Origin: Pararge aegeria
Lineage: Eukaryota > Arthropoda > Insecta > Lepidoptera > Nymphalidae
Assembly: GCF_905163445.1 (NCBI RefSeq)
Contig: NC_053181.1
Span: 124,001 to 188,000 of the forward strand
Length of the DNA: 64,000 nt
Direction: 5' to 3'
Below are positions 21,129 through 34,304 of the stretch, piece after piece (positions within the stretch are counted from its first letter, which is position 1; each line of letters opens with the position of its first letter). The notes below the pieces were generated by a model. That model did no database searches, had not been told where the DNA came from, and worked only from the letters and a program-made list of their open reading frames with translations. The translations under genes and the position numbers were made by a program.

Positions 21129-24100
21129 TTTTGGGACACTTAATATGGCATAAAGTCACACTCCAACTGACACCTCTTTTCAGAGTCAGAACATGAAAGC
21201 ACTGCGTCAATATTGCGAACTTATGCCACATTTATTTGGGAGGCTCTACGTGTCCGAAAACGACCTCAAGGTTCATTCTCGAGGATCATTTTCGTTTTTT
21301 TACATCCAATTATTATTTCAGGAATTGTTATTTCCTATTTAAAAGTGTGCCAGCTAATACTGAATACAAATAGCACAATTGAATTTAATTCACCCAACTT
21401 TTCGACCAGACTCGGAAACTAAAATGACGTGCAGTCCTGTGTCTGTCTACCTGAGGCGTAGGTGCTAAGCCTTACGTACCCATATATAGGTACACCAGCA
21501 ACCACGCCCTACAGATCGGGGGCAAGCGAACGAGGTCACTCACTAGAAGCTCTTCTACGGCTAAACACTTAACACTGAAAATGCCAACTACCACTGAGGT
21601 AGTATTGCATGCACCTTTCAATTACTTTACGCTATGGGCAGCTGAATACGATCTTGAATAGAAAATTGTAGTATTGCAAGACACATGCGCGCTCCGACGC
21701 GCGCCTCGTGAGCGCTATTGCACTGCAGTGACACTCCGGAGCGAGGAAACGTTTACATTCTTAACGTTTTCCAATAAAAGTGGAATCCCACGAACAACAA
21801 AAGCAGATCTTTCGATCACTGAGACGTAAATGGTCGTGCAAAAAGGACGACTGACCTACATCGTAAAGTCCTAGATGTTCAGCCGATTCGATCATTGATG
21901 AGCCCAACTAGAGCCCCAACCTCGCAAAGACAAATAAACCGACAGTCACAATAAGTTTCCCACATTCGTCCCAATGACATCTCTTTAATAAGAGGCGTGA
22001 TACTGATGACGATAATAAGTAAAAAAAGGATTTTAGTGTAACCAAGAGTCGGACCTTTTCAATACCGGACCAACTAACCAACTTAATATTTTATTCCATC
22101 CCGCGCGTCAGTTCTGTGTTATTCCGCTACAAGTTAGAATCTTAATTAAGGAGTGATGCAATCTAAGACGGTAGCGGGCTAACCTGTTACAGGCATGGCA
22201 GCTATGACAAACCCATATCACTCATAGATTTCTACGCTGCATCGTACCGGAACGCTAAATCGCTTGACGGCACGTCTTTGACGGTAGGTTGGTAACCAGA
22301 CTAGACTAGAGGAAATACAGATATATTAAATTCACTCCCGCCAAAGCGCCAAGGAGGTCGTCAAATTGTTAATCAATATTATCACTGATTGGTTATAATC
22401 TATACAACTCCCCTTTCTGTATTGGAGCAGTTAAGCTTAACCACTCTCTGAGAGAGGAGACCTGGGCCCGACAGTGGGACGTTGATAAACTGCGAATGAG
22501 GATAATCGACTTTTTTATTACTATTAATATGACGGGAGCGTTGGTTGGTATTGGAAATCAGCGAAGTGTGTAGAGCTAGAGTCTCTTAGAATTCACTCGG
22601 AATGCCATTGAAGCGAGCACTGGTATACGTAGTACGTACGAGTATGAGTTAGATTAGAATACATAAAAAGCCCTTTCTACTCAATTCTGCGAGTCGTATT
22701 CATCCCTTCGAGAGCCCGTCAGAGCCTACAATGGAGGTTACCGGCTCAATACTATTAAATACGGTTTGAGATATTTAGAAAGTGAATTAGGTCAGTTGAT
22801 AGGAGGACAACAACGGACGTTTGAACAAAATAACACACAAACAGACACTTATTTACAACGCCAAACGCAATTAATCAATTTTGTCCCGTTGTGCAACTAT
22901 TTTTATTTGCATGATAAAAATCTAAGCCGCGATACACGTTTCCGCAGTCTAAGATGACGTCTACTTTTATTGCGAGAAACGTCATAAAGCATAAATATGA
23001 ACCCCGTGTATGAATATGAACCCCGTTAGAGTTCAATAACCTATCGATAACAAAGGACTCGTTAACGTGTTGTGCAAACATTTTGTACTCGATTAGGAAA
23101 GGTGCAACATAGGCACTCCGGAGTCTGGGCGTAAAGTACAAGTATTTTAAAAAACTGACTTTCCGATGTTTTTTCTCTGAAAGAGAAAGATAGTTTTATA
23201 CATAAACAATTTTGTGCCTCAAATAAAGTAATACACAAATATGTTTATGTGATGTCCTGCTTCAAAGAAGCTTTTAAAACGTCAACGTTGTCTATTTTTT
23301 ACTTGGGTTCGTTTGGATTTTTTTTCCGAGAAAAAGCTGACAAGGAACTTAGCAGTAGCTCCTTTCCAACAGCAACATTTAAGAATTTATAAGCATTTTT
23401 TATTTTAATCTATGTGCAGATGAACGCGGAGTCGATTTTGTTTCCAAACAGTTTCTTCGTACACAGGTACAAAAAACATTTTGGATAAAATTTCAAACTT
23501 CTACAGTAGTCTCTGCCCAGCAGTTGACTTCGCACTAATATCTAACAAATATTTTATTAAATACAACTTTAACAAAATTAATAATTTACAGATTTTACTT
23601 GTATTTTAATGCGAAAGTGTCGGTTACTGTACTGACAGTAGTAGCACTGCTGCCCGCCCTCTGTTAAACGACACCCACGGGAAGTGGAGTCTTCTAATTT
23701 TCCATCATCACATGGCGTATAGAATAATGACTACTCAATAGTGAAGTAATGAAACGAATAGTCCTCTTGTTTCGGTGGCAGTGACCGGTAAACGTGTAAT
23801 GTATATTTTGACACCTGCCAGAGCGTGTAGTGCGCCTCTTCTTAAGTGTGCTACAGATCCTGCTCTAATGGCCGCAGTGCCCGCAGGCCGCGTATGCACG
23901 AGGGCGCATCATGTGCGGTCATGTTCGCGACACATCTTGCCTTATGTGGGAGCTTGTGTGGGAGTTGCGCACGTCTCTGCATTCGCTTAGGTTCCATGTT
24001 CCGGAGGTGTAAGGGCAGGATTACACTGCACTTTTAGTTATTTTAGTTAAATTATTTTTTGTGTTGTTGTACTCATATGAGGATGTCCACAAAAACATGT

Positions 24101-24470
24101 TATCGAGGATCATCACACGATGATACTCAATAACTTTGTTCATTTGTTTGTCCTTCCTTCTCACCTTAACTAAGCCTCCAAAAACCGTAATAACCCGTGG
24201 GAAAGTGCTTACATGTACCAAAGAAATATAAGTGAAATAATGATCTCCATTGCAGTCGTATTATTATTGATCTATTGTTCAGACGTCTCTTATTATATGC
24301 AACGAAATAAAATAATAATAAACTGCAACGACGGACATGCTGATACAGGCAAGCAGAGAATTAAAAATGTGAGGTGATGTGAAAACAACCCCATAAATGA
24401 ATAATATTATGGACCCTTGTCTAAGTACTGGGAACCTAGCCAAGACGGCAAAATCAGAAGATTAAAAGAT
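21129..24470. other. Intronic/intergenic stretch with repeat scraps
   Basis: No supported gene. At 22445-22500 the wording ggagacctgggcccgacagtgggacg resembles the 3' end shared by RTE-type elements. Family S6 occurs at 23625-23730. Otherwise nothing was recognised. Confidence 0.5.
23625..23730. repeat. Dispersed repeat family S6, copy 1
   Basis: It shares gtagtagcactg, a cgacacc(c/g)ac/gcgggaag block and a downstream atca/tcaccacatgg/cacgg block with 58165-58310. This is a lepidopteran-type interspersed repeat of uncertain class. Confidence 0.6.
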
Positions 24471-24504
24471 CACTATCGGGGAACGATTCTTCTTTGTTCA
24501 GTTG

Positions 24505-24718
24505 TACCTTGGGACGTTGGGGTCCCAAGGTGCTGGAATGGCAGCCCCGCACTAGTAAACATAGCGTTGGTCGCCCCCGACGAGGTGGACGGACGACATT
24601 AGGCGCGTCGCAGGTAGCCGCTGGATTCAAGCGGCTCAGAATCGTGGAACTTGGAACTCCCTACAAAAGACCTATGTCCAGCAGTGGACGTCTATCGGTT
24701 GATGTAATTGATTGATTG
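24505..24718 (+). pseudogene. RTE-type non-LTR element, RT 3' end remnant
   Basis: The reading begins GRWGPKVLEWQPRTSKHSVG. After a one-base frameshift near 24590 it continues WTDDIRRVAGSRWIQAAQNR, then GTWNSLQKTYVQQWTSIG and a stop. These blocks (RWG.K.LEW.PR, WTDD, W...A, YVQQW) are the typical C-terminal end of RTE-type reverse transcriptase proteins in insects. It ends in a short ttgattgattg-like tail. The 5' part is missing and the frame is broken, so it is inactive. Confidence 0.85.
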
Positions 24719-25569
24719 ACATTTCCGAAGGCCAGTTATCATTTGACCTCGCTAACCCTGAACAAAACTGGTGCTTGTTGTACGTTTCTAGAAGATAAAA
24801 CAATTTGTCCATTGGTCACATGTCAGATATCTTCTTGCATGCAGCAAGTAACATCTGACGTATTGTTTGAGCCCTAGGCACCACGCGCTGGCAAGGCGCG
24901 CAAGGCTGGCTTTCCCCGCCGTGATTGCTATTGTTGTATGTTCTATAACTTGTGTTTATGTGCGCCCCTTGCTGCGTTCCCAGTCCGCTCCGCCATACTT
25001 CAACTATGAAAAAGATTTTCATTCAATTTCTAGTTTTTAAGACTCATTTTGTGGCTCATTTAAAAGACATCTTTTAAATTACTACGCGTTTCTGTGCGCT
25101 GCTTTATTTGAATTTCTACCGCAGTCATCTCTAGATTGTGTATATTCAAGACTCTACGCTCCCAGCTAGTGAAATAAATGTTGCACGCCTGAACTAGGGT
25201 ATAAATTTATTGAAAAAATACAGTTTACTTCATTACCCATGAATACGTTATGTTACTTTGTATAATTCTTGTTGTCATTGTCGCAAAAATTTGCACAATG
25301 TCCCGTGGCCAGTACGTTAGAGCATATTCTTGCGAGTATATTATAGAAAGACCAGCTACGAAGAACTAAACTTATATACATAGTTATAAAAAGACGAATA
25401 ACGGAGCATGAAAATAATTAATCTTTCTTTTAAAGGGAAAGGTCGAGTGACAAAAGAGTAAATCGCGAGACTGTAACAAAACGGAGATAGATTCGAAAAT
25501 GTTTCCGAACAGGGTCGCTGGCCTCTTGGTAAATACTTATATATATTCCTAGAGAAACTCGCTCGTCGT

Positions 25570-25690
25570 CTCGCTGGTGTAGTGTAGTGGTGAGCATGAT
25601 CGACCGCAGATCACGGGGTCGTGGGTTCGATCCCCGGGTCGGTCCGAGTGTGTCGAGTGTTTCTATCAAGTGCCACGCAGAGCACACTTC
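25570..25690 (+). mobile_element. tRNA-derived SINE fragment
   Basis: A pol III A-box-like segment (ggtgtagtgtagtggtgagc) is followed about 35 bp later by a B-box (gtgggttcgatcccc), the order of an internal RNA polymerase III promoter. T-stem and acceptor pairing are poor and the sequence runs on without a tRNA end, so this is a SINE head rather than a tRNA gene. Confidence 0.7.
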
Positions 25691-26654
25691 CCGGTGCTAC
25701 AGTACATCGGTAACATATTTATTTTGAACTGAGGCTTGCTAGGCGGTCCACTTCTACTATGGGCAAACCCAGAGCGAACAGAATCATTTTTGTAGTCCGC
25801 GTGTGACGCTTATTGAATTAGAAGCCGGGGCAGCTATTAGTGGAGCGCCCCGCCGGCCCGGGCGCCCCGGCGGGCCTTTGATAATCGACCCGTGAAATTG
25901 CCTCTAATAATGTTCCCGTACTCGCACTTCCCCACACAATAACGTTCAGGCCCAAGATACAAGTTACTTTAGATCCATCCCCGAACTGTTACGATCATTT
26001 ACTCGTGGTTGAAATGTCTTTAAAGAAGTAACTTGACATACGCGCCAGGTTGGCGAGATTCAAAAGAAAACATTCTTTTGTAAATCCACCACAAGATACG
26101 ACTTGCTGACGAGCTCGCGTGAGCGCTTTGACTTTAAGACACAACCAACATAGCGTACGTGAGAAAAAAAAATTACAACGTTAGTAAAAAATTGGGTAGA
26201 AATGTAAATTAGTAATAACTTCAACAATGTTTGAAATTAATAAAAGTGTAGAGTTTCTCTGGTAGCTTTGTATATTTAATGTTTATATTTATGTATGTCC
26301 TAGTGTCCTAAATATTGGGATTCTGGATATTTCGTGGGAGAGGTGAAAGGAGGCTATTATTGACTCCGACTGCTCCCCGCGGGCAGCGCGCCAGGCTGCA
26401 AACAAAAATACTGACAAACAAACTGAACTGCCGCGGGAGGTTACACTTGGAGATATATTTATAAAAGACAGAACTTACTTTTCAATACGTTTAAAGTAAA
26501 CACTCCCGTTTTCCTCTTTTATTTGTTTTGGGTTGATTTATTTTGCTATATTTTGTGCCACTTCATATTTAATACTGTACCAAAATACCTAATAATCGTA
26601 TTGTAACACTAAATCCCAGCCTAAGCTGTATGCTTATTAAGAGGGAAAATATAT

Positions 26655-26935
26655 AAGAAACTAGAAATTCCCTGCGGCTTCGCCCGGGTAAATTTCGGAA
26701 TGCAGCGTACATAGTATACACCTATAGTCATACATGAGATTATTGACAATTTTTTTTTTATCTTTCGTACAATTTTTTTTTTTTTTTTAATAATAAGTAT
26801 CCTATATTACTTTTGATACCTCTAAGAATACGTGTACAAAGTTTCATGATGATCGGTTAAGTAGCTTTCGCGCGAAAGCGTAACAAACAAACTTACATTC
26901 ACATTTATAATATTAGGAGGAGGAAGGATATAATA
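26655..26935 (+). repeat. Old interspersed repeat, S4-type
   Basis: It starts ctgcggcttcgcccgggta, contains two T-runs (26752-26790) and the block acaaagtttcatgatgatcgg, and ends acaaacaaacttacattcac then taatattagg. This layout is common to a class of ancient lepidopteran repeats also seen at 35880-36060, 43795-43990, 38863-38990 and, inverted, 57280-57670. Confidence 0.6.
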
Positions 26936-28111
26936 ATTCTTATGTCTTTAGTGGAGTAAGCTAATAAAAAAGCATTCAAGTGCCCATAAGTAAACTAGTA
27001 TCTTCTGGAGAAATAAATTCTATTTGTGTGGCGTTTCTGTAGTAAGAGCCGTAGGACGCATGTGCACAAGACCTATGTTAGAAAAAAATCATAAGACCTA
27101 TGTTCAGCGATGGTTGATATAAGGGTGATTAACAACGATTTTCAATATTCAATCAATCCGACATCTATACATTTATTACTTAGCAACGTTTTTAGTAACA
27201 AAAAATATTCATAATTTTTTTAAGAAAAAACAACTTTGTTTAGTTAGCAACTTATCAACAGTTTACAGATAGATTGAACATAGAAAACGGACGTGAGATT
27301 AGAGGACCTGGCTCGCCCCGCGATGGTGTGTTATATGTGGTTCATTTCAGAGTGGGGTTGAAACATATAAATAACATAGGAATCTAGTATACTTTTTAGA
27401 AAAGTCCACATAAATTTGTTCTCTACATTAAATTTTAACAAAAATTAAATTGTTTAAAGGCTTTTAAACAATACCGTAATTGGTGGATATAATATGAGAG
27501 GATCAGATTTCTTGAAGATCTAGTTACTACTACCGCTCGGGAACCCAATCAATTTAAGTTTAATCACTTCATTATGGAGCCGTGGAAGGATTGAATAACA
27601 CAGGGAAGCATCGGAAGGGTTGCAAAATTAGTCACATATTGCCCTGCATGCTTCGGTAGATATAGGGCTGGCACCTTGCCTTTCTACTGCACGAAAGTAG
27701 TAAGTTTGTGGTAAAACAAGAATTTTCCGAAAATAGGTTTCTCGGAATAACTCGACGCCAGGGGTTTACATATGCATTGCATATTTGAAACCGGAAATGG
27801 GAGCAACACCGCGCGCAGCTCATGCTACGACAGATTATCCCGGCGCTAGAGCTCGCGGATTAGCCAGGTTGAGCGGCGGTGGACAACAAGCTCTCCTCAA
27901 GTAGTCTCAGGTTCTTAGAGATTTCTTACAAGCTTAAGAGGTTGCAAGTACTTTATGTTGGAATTTGGCTTTTACGTTCTCCGTTAACTGGCTCATTGGA
28001 TAAATGGTTAGCAACATCGTCAGGTAATCAGCATATCTGATATCCTGAGGAACTCGTTTTTGCTTGCGATGTTGTATGTGTGTTGTATTTATTGGCTCTG
28101 ATAACTAATGC

Positions 28112-28262
28112 TCAGGTAAAGTCAAACATTTGTTTATTCAAATAGGCATATAGACAGCACCTTTAATTCGTGCGTTATATACAAAAAAAAATACATAGTA
28201 GTGAGATGATGGCCATAACTACATACTTTAACTTAAAACTAAACTATTAGTTACTATAATAG
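28112..28262 (-). repeat. Relic of the (TTTGAC)-tailed LINE 3' end
   Basis: Read on the minus strand it gives catcatctcactactatgta, then a diverged gcaccttt block, tatatgcctatttgaataaa and a short tttgac tail. This matches the end of the element at 19955-21118. The coding part is absent. Confidence 0.8.
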
Positions 28263-29690
28263 GACTTGTCTTTTTAGAATAATTTGAAATTTAGTCTTAT
28301 GTATGTATTAGGTATTGTACATTGTAGGTTTTTAATTTTTTTTTTTTTTATTTGCACATACTTATATAAGCTTACGTTTAAAAATCACATCGAGACATCC
28401 CAAATATATCAAAGCTCTTTAGGTTAGTCTTTAGGTTACTAAACTAGATGGCTCGTCAAGACCGCGCTGTCGAAGTTTTCACAAATGTCGCCCAATAATG
28501 CAATTCCCAAAGACAAATGGTTGGACGTCGGTCCCCCGAGCGCATCGAGCGTACAAGAGGCTTGTGGCATTTCAGTGCTATCTGGTGAGCAGGCAGACTG
28601 GACAGTAATCTGTGTTATCTGTGTAGCTGTGTGTGTGAACGTTGCAAGCTGCGCGTGTGCATCCAGGGCGACGCGCGGGAGTAAATCTCGTGTAGTTTAT
28701 TCGCCGCGCGCTCTGGCGGGATTAGCAACGAGCTGCGCCGGGGATTAACGAGGCGCGTCCCGCGCGTAAGCTATTGTAAGCCTGTGTGTAGCGGCAAACT
28801 CTCTCCCGATTGCTTGAGTTAGTATAGGGAGATCTGCGATATCGGAACAGGCTCACACTCGATTTGTCTTAGCAGATATGAAAATCACTAACTCTCTATA
28901 ATATTACTCAATATAATCTGACAACGCTATGTGAAAATATAACAAAATAAATAAATAGGATATTATTGCAGTTTTTTTAGAAATAATATATTTTTAATTT
29001 GCAGATATGTAATATTGATTATGGATTTGTAATGTTTCAATTATAAGAATTATTTTTATACAGATTATTTATTGTTAAATTATTAATAATTTTTATTAGG
29101 TACATATCACTACAACTGTATACTTCAGAAGAATGACATGTTTTCAATGTACCTCGTATTTATAGTTACTAATCCCTAATTTCTATCTAGAAACCCGTAC
29201 AAACTAACTTCTTATTCAAATTAAACGTACGGTTTCTGTTCTCTCATGAAATCTGTCAAAATTTGCGTATACTAGGCTCCTGTTGTGTACCTTTTCTTTA
29301 TAAACAATCTATACTGTAGGAATGTAACCTTCCTGCCAATGTGTATCAACAACTGTAAGTGTACTTTTAACCCAGCGTGGTGATTATAGGCGAACCCTCC
29401 CGCCAGGAGAGGCCTTTAGCCCAGCAGTAGGCTTTCGATAGGACCAGGCTGTAGATAAAATCTGTCAACGGAGTTAAAATTGCTCGTCGCATTTATGACT
29501 TTAAAATGGATAAAGGCCCAGTCCACCTAGCTGGCCTATTGCGGAGCAGTGAACGCCATTGAGAACATTATGGAGAACTCTCAGGCGAGCAGGTTTCTTC
29601 GCGATGTTTTCCTTCACCGTACCGAACAAACTACATTACGCGACGTCAAATTAGTCGGCTGTACCTAAATAAAGGAACGTCAGGGTTGAC
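28263..29690. other. No gene; SINE scraps at the right end
   Basis: Mostly AT-rich, with a GC-rich patch at 28500-28790 that has no recognisable protein. At 29390-29455 the wording gcctttagcccagcagtagg resembles RTE 3' ends. At 29500-29632 there is an S1 SINE body. Confidence 0.5.
29500..29632 (-). mobile_element. S1 tRNA-SINE, body fragment
   Basis: Shares cattgagaacattatggaga, actctcaggc, gcaggttt and cgatgttttccttcaccgt with the fuller copy at 37670-37983. The tRNA-like head is missing. Confidence 0.8.
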
Positions 29691-29696
29691 GTCGCA

Positions 29697-29750
29697 AATT
29701 GTAGCTACGAGCATAAACAACTTTGCTTGTTTATGCTCGTAGCTACAATT
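29697..29750. repeat. Perfect 24-bp inverted repeat, 6-nt spacer
   Basis: The arm aattgtagctacgagcataa...at 29697-29720 is exactly inverted at 29727-29750. No element boundary or coding region is associated with it. Confidence 0.96.
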
Positions 29751-30486
29751 CAGCACCGCTGTAGAGCTGCGAGTGCGTTAGAAATACATAGAATGCCAAA
29801 TGGAACACTGATGGGCGTACCGGCAGCACGCGTGGGGAGGCTGGCTCAAGGCCCAGCAATTACAAAGGACGCCTCCAAAATTCGAATCTCGACTTCCTCA
29901 CCCGAGCGCCTCTTCCGATCCGCACCTCGACATTAACGAGTGTGATTTCCCGCGCTCCGTATCACCTCGCGGCACATCATTTCGTTTCTTCATTCCTATG
30001 TTAGTGTTTGTGTTTGCAATGAGCGCGCGTGTCGCCGCACTAATTGAATGTGTGTGTGACACTAAACTATCAGCGATATGACAGGCGAGCCCCCTCCCCC
30101 CGGCGCCGCCCCACCCGCGGCGACACCTCGTAACACACTTACTAATAAAGCGATTTAATTAAGCCTGTCTTCAGTTCCGTGGAAACTTGACATTTAAATT
30201 AACTTTGAATTATTTTAATTTATTCCCAGCCCCATGGATTCAGACAGTCATCCGCACCTACAAACTGACAAGTAAATTAAATGTATTCTGTGGTTTGCTG
30301 ACCAACTGACGTTTATTCCTTTTGAAGGTGTCTTCATTGTGAACAATGCAACGATGTGTTGGAAGCAGGCGTTATTAATTTGCAGCAATCCGCGTCAACT
30401 AGTAACTGCTTAGCCATTTAGCTTTGTAAAGTCAATCTGTCATCTCTGAGACTGCTCCGATGTAGCGCCTGTTTGCAACACACCCG

Positions 30487-30636
30487 ATGGTAAGGACAGG
30501 TTATGGCGGTGCGCGCTTGCCTAAAAAAGCCTTTTCACTAATGATTTGAAGTTATTTATGAGCTATAAATAACTTAAATCAATAGTGAAAAGGCTTTTTT
30601 AGGCAAGCGCGCACCACCATAACCTGTCCTTACCAT
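30487..30636. mobile_element. 150-bp near-perfect palindrome (fold-back MITE-like)
   Basis: The segment starts atggtaaggacaggttatgg and ends with its inverse. The two arms of about 70 bp differ at only a few positions (one C/T near 30507 and two or three near the centre, at tgatttgaag/tgatttaag). The centre is ttatttatgagctataaataa. No clear target duplication flanks it. It would form a long hairpin in RNA or single-stranded DNA. Confidence 0.9.
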
Positions 30637-30639
30637 TTA

Positions 30640-31500
30640 GGGAAAAAGGAAGCTCAAAGGGAATTCCAGATGTTTTCCGTGCGTATTAGAGACGAGGAAG
30701 CAAAGCCCGTCGTGTGTGCCCCTGGGTATCAACCACGTGCGGCTGCAAATCCTTACGATGCCACGCGTTCTATACTACGAGGTGAGGGACACCTCGATCA
30801 GATAGTTCAACACTGTACTTACAAGAAAGATGAGCATTTGTCAATGCGATGTTTTAAATGATCGGTGTTCAATGACATGTGTCGATAATTCGCGATACAC
30901 TTTAAAGATAGAAGATTGTTTCCGTACTTCAATACTATCACTAGGATAAATCAATAGAAAGAAAGACAAGGTGCGGTTTTATCCATGAAAACTCTAAGAC
31001 CTACTTTCGCTCGCTCGATTCCAAAAAGGAAATATACAAACCAAAAAATACTAGATATCAGTGTGATATGCTTGCGCTAGAGAATATAGTATTATTTTTT
31101 CACTTATCGCCGCGATACTGTAAGCTGCTCCGCGAAGAGTTTATTATTGCCTTCAATTGCGGCGTCTGGGCGCAGCTGGCCCGGCGCCAGCCCCGCTACC
31201 ACAATATTGCGCCCTCACGATGCGACGCCTCAAGTCGGCGTGGAGCCGAAAACAGCTTCCGAACTTTGAAAAGAATAGTGAGTCAGTAGCTAGCATGTTT
31301 GACTACGCATCAGGCCATGGTTTGATTCTTGGAACGGGACAAGAAATCGTAGACACTGGGTTTTTCCTACAGGTTCTCAGAAGGAAGTTCAGCCATCGAC
31401 GGCTGAACTTCATCATCATCAGTGTGTTTTGGCGCGGATGGGATTGATCCCATCATGATACGCAACACCCTGAAGCAGCGTTACAGCTATCAACTCTTAG
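30640..31500. other. No gene recognised
   Basis: Short open frames cross the region without domains. An 11-bp perfect inverted repeat with a 6-nt spacer (gaagttcagcc/ggctgaacttc) lies at 31384-31411. Confidence 0.5.
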
Positions 31501-31514
31501 TCATCATCATCATC

Positions 31515-31773
31515 ATATCGATCCATTACCAGCCCACTGCAGGCCACGGGTCTCCTCTGACAATGAGAAGGGTTAAGGCCGTAAGGGAACTCTCAGGCAA
31601 GCAGGTTTCCTCACGATGTTTTCCGTTACCTATGTATTATATTGCTTATGGATATTTTATTGCTTAAAACGCAAATAACTTAGAAAAGTTAGAAAGCCTT
31701 CTGGGATTCGAACTCGGCCCCGTGAAAGTGAAACCGAAGTCTAACCTAAACACTAGGCTATCACCGGTTCTTT
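31515..31773 (-). mobile_element. S1 tRNA-derived SINE
   Basis: In plus orientation it reads from cagcccactgcaggccacgg through gcaggtttcctcacgatgtt to ctgggattcgaactcgg and ctaggctatcaccgg. The last two blocks, inverted, are the B-box and A-box of a tRNA-like head, so the element is on the minus strand. An internal deletion removes part of the body present at 37670-37983. Confidence 0.85.
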
Positions 31774-32036
31774 AATTTTTCCGTTGATTTTGATATTGAA
31801 ATTGTGTAATTAAATTAAGTTATTTTTGTTTATTTTAATTATTTGCATGTCCTACAATAGAATATGAATGTTAAATTGTAATAAGACCTATGCATACTAA
31901 TGTTCAGCGAATAAATTATGTTTAATTCCAACATCACATCGACGTTAGCGTCATATCTTAATATCGATGTCCAATCTTACATTATAATCTTACAAAAAAA
32001 ATAACAAATACGAAACTTTTTACTACAGATTCTGCT

Positions 32037-32071
32037 GTCGTACTCTGTCAACGCTGTTGACAGAGTACGAC
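32037..32071. repeat. Perfect 16-bp inverted repeat, 3-nt spacer
   Basis: gtcgtactctgtcaac, spacer gct, then the exact inverse gttgacagagtacgac. Confidence 0.95.
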
Positions 32072-32975
32072 TCCTTAGGTACTCAGAGAAAATTCCATCT
32101 TGATCTGTAAGATATACTTAGCACATTTTAGGCAGAGAGAGGCAAGCATGTTTTTTATTTACGTTTCTGATACGAGCCGCTGAGTTGCGGAAACACCTTT
32201 CCGACATCTGTGTTGCCCGTTGAACTTGTAACTATATATAAATTGAGTACTTTTTAAGACAAGAGTTTATAGATACTTTCTAGGCACACACACCACAATG
32301 CGAAGATTAAATTTAAAATGGCACCTAATGCAATGGACGCTAGTTTTAAACGAATTTCCTATTTAAATATCTCTGCACTAGCTCTTCGCAGAGTCACAGC
32401 ATATAATACTCACGAGAGGTGGATGGCGGTGACAAAGAGAGCAGAAAACGTCCTAAAAGGATCGCTAGTGCCTTTGTCTCGGTGAACACTGAACAGCTCC
32501 AAAAAGAAACAAAAATGGCGGAATGTCTTTGTGAGAGTTGCATTAACCGCCGCGCTAGAGCTCGCCGCCGTCGACTCGATGCTAATGTAATAACATTCTG
32601 ATAACAATATGGACTGCGTTGTTTTAAATAACTTTTGACGATTTCTTTAGTGCAGCGCTGGGCGCTGTGCTATTGTTCTATGTGCGGGAGGATCCGGTTT
32701 TGATTCCCGGTAGCGGGTAACGTTATGTATTTATGATTTCTTAATTTTACCAAACTATTTGTGGGGTAGCTATACAAAACGGAATAAGGTTATTATGGTG
32801 TAGCGTGAAAGTTAAGCTTAATTTTTTATACTCGCGAAAAGCAGGAGAATCTGTACAATCTGTTGCGACGCGTCGCTACGATATATGATTGAATTTTTGT
32901 ATTTCGTATTTAATAAAAATGAAAATTAATTTTGTAATAAAAAGTCATTATTAACCGACTTACAGAAAGGAGAGG
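32072..32975. other. No gene; possible SINE scrap
   Basis: At 32640-32715 there is a B-box-like ggttttgattcccgg preceded by a diverged A-box-like stretch, so a worn tRNA-SINE is possible. Otherwise nothing was recognised. Confidence 0.4.
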
Positions 32976-32979
32976 TTAT

Positions 32980-33243
32980 AAATAAATAAATAATTTATAT
33001 ACTACGACATCGCACACATCGCCATCTGGCTCCAAAGTAAGCGTAGCTTGTGTTATGGGTACTGAAATGACTGATGAATATTTTTATGAATAATATACAT
33101 AAATGCTTATTATATACATATAAACACGGCCAGACACTGAAAAACATTCATGCTCATCACACAAACATTTTTCAGTTGTGAGAATCGAACCCACGGCTTT
33201 GTACTCAGAAAGCAGGGTCGCTGTAAACTGCGCCAATCGGCCG
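32980..33243 (-). mobile_element. tRNA-derived SINE, family S2, near complete
   Basis: In plus orientation it reads from an ataaataaataa tail, through catcgccatctggctccaaa, gcgtagcttgtgttatg and tttttatgaataatatacat, to gagaatcgaacccacgg (inverted B-box) and ctgcgccaatcggccg (inverted A-box). The tRNA-like head is therefore at the right and the element lies on the minus strand. A second copy lies at 42725-42945 and a partial one at 810-935. Confidence 0.88.
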
Positions 33244-33249
33244 TTCAAT

Positions 33250-34300
33250 GATTCGGTTATGAATTCGGTTGTATTGCACGCCTCATAAACGAAGCGTTTA
33301 GGTGGGTATTACTGTCAGTTTACGCACGCCCTGTGATTCTCCAACTTAAAATGTAACTTTTTTATTCTTTGTTGCTTTTATAAGTGAATATAAAAAGACA
33401 AATGTTGAGAAAAAACACTATTTTTAACACTCATGGTATTTTTAAATATCTTTTTATTATTTAAACAAATTAAAAATTGTTTAAAAAAGTTCTGCCTCGG
33501 ACGTCCGTGTTTCTGTATGTGCGGATCCCGTATCTTGTGGTCACGATAACGAGCGAAATACTTCACTTATCGAGTTGGTTTTTTTATAGGCTTCAGTATT
33601 TTGAGGAATAGAAGCCTATTACTTTTCAAGGTATAATTAGATGTAGTTTAATTATTATTTACAAATAATCTCAATTTGATTGTAATGAATGAGATTATGA
33701 GGCGTGCACTTTTGGATTTTCCAACTTATTTCTGTTTTATTTTCGGAACAAATTAATAATGCTTTATCTTTTCATAATACAATATCTGATTCCTGTCGTA
33801 TTCAGTTCAGAAAACTTGTAATAAACTTAATCACCACTTGCAAAAATGTTATATACACTCAATCTAATATCAAAGATTGGTTATTGGTTAGCAACGCCAA
33901 CACGAACTCTCATCATAATAACAGAGATCATCTATTTTCCTTTATACTATTAGGTATATAAAATAAATTAGGTACGTAAGACATTTTACATAATTTGTAA
34001 AACACGTTATTACGTTATTTCAGTGTAAATATTCAGCATTATGTATTTAAGAACTTTTACTAGAAAACTCCAGGCTTCACAAAACTAGTAGGACCAGACT
34101 GGTATTCCAAAGCACGCTGTAAGATGTTTGTCGAAAACTCGCAACAGACAATTCTTATTGTCACTTACATTCTTTTTCTACAATTACACTACAGGCGAAA
34201 AAATATATATTTTTTATTGCTAAATATTAGAACAATTAGTTTAGCACGGTTTTTATAGATAGGAGACGCGACACGGCAGGCCCATTTCATTACATAGTCC
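33250..34300. other. No gene recognised
   Basis: AT-rich; short open frames without domains on both strands. Confidence 0.5.
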
Positions 34301-34304
34301 ATGG

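Larger units (their letters stand above)
24720..28110. other. Intronic/intergenic stretch with SINE and repeat scraps
   Basis: Contains the tRNA-like SINE at 25570-25690, a self-complementary GC block near 25845-25876 and an S4-type relic at 26655-26935. Scraps of RTE-type 3' end wording (aagacctatgttcagcgatgg) lie at 27085-27125. No gene was recognised. Confidence 0.5.

Noticed and set aside
25570..25645. Functional tRNA gene
   Set aside because: A and B boxes are present but stem pairing and the acceptor end are not; it fits a SINE head.
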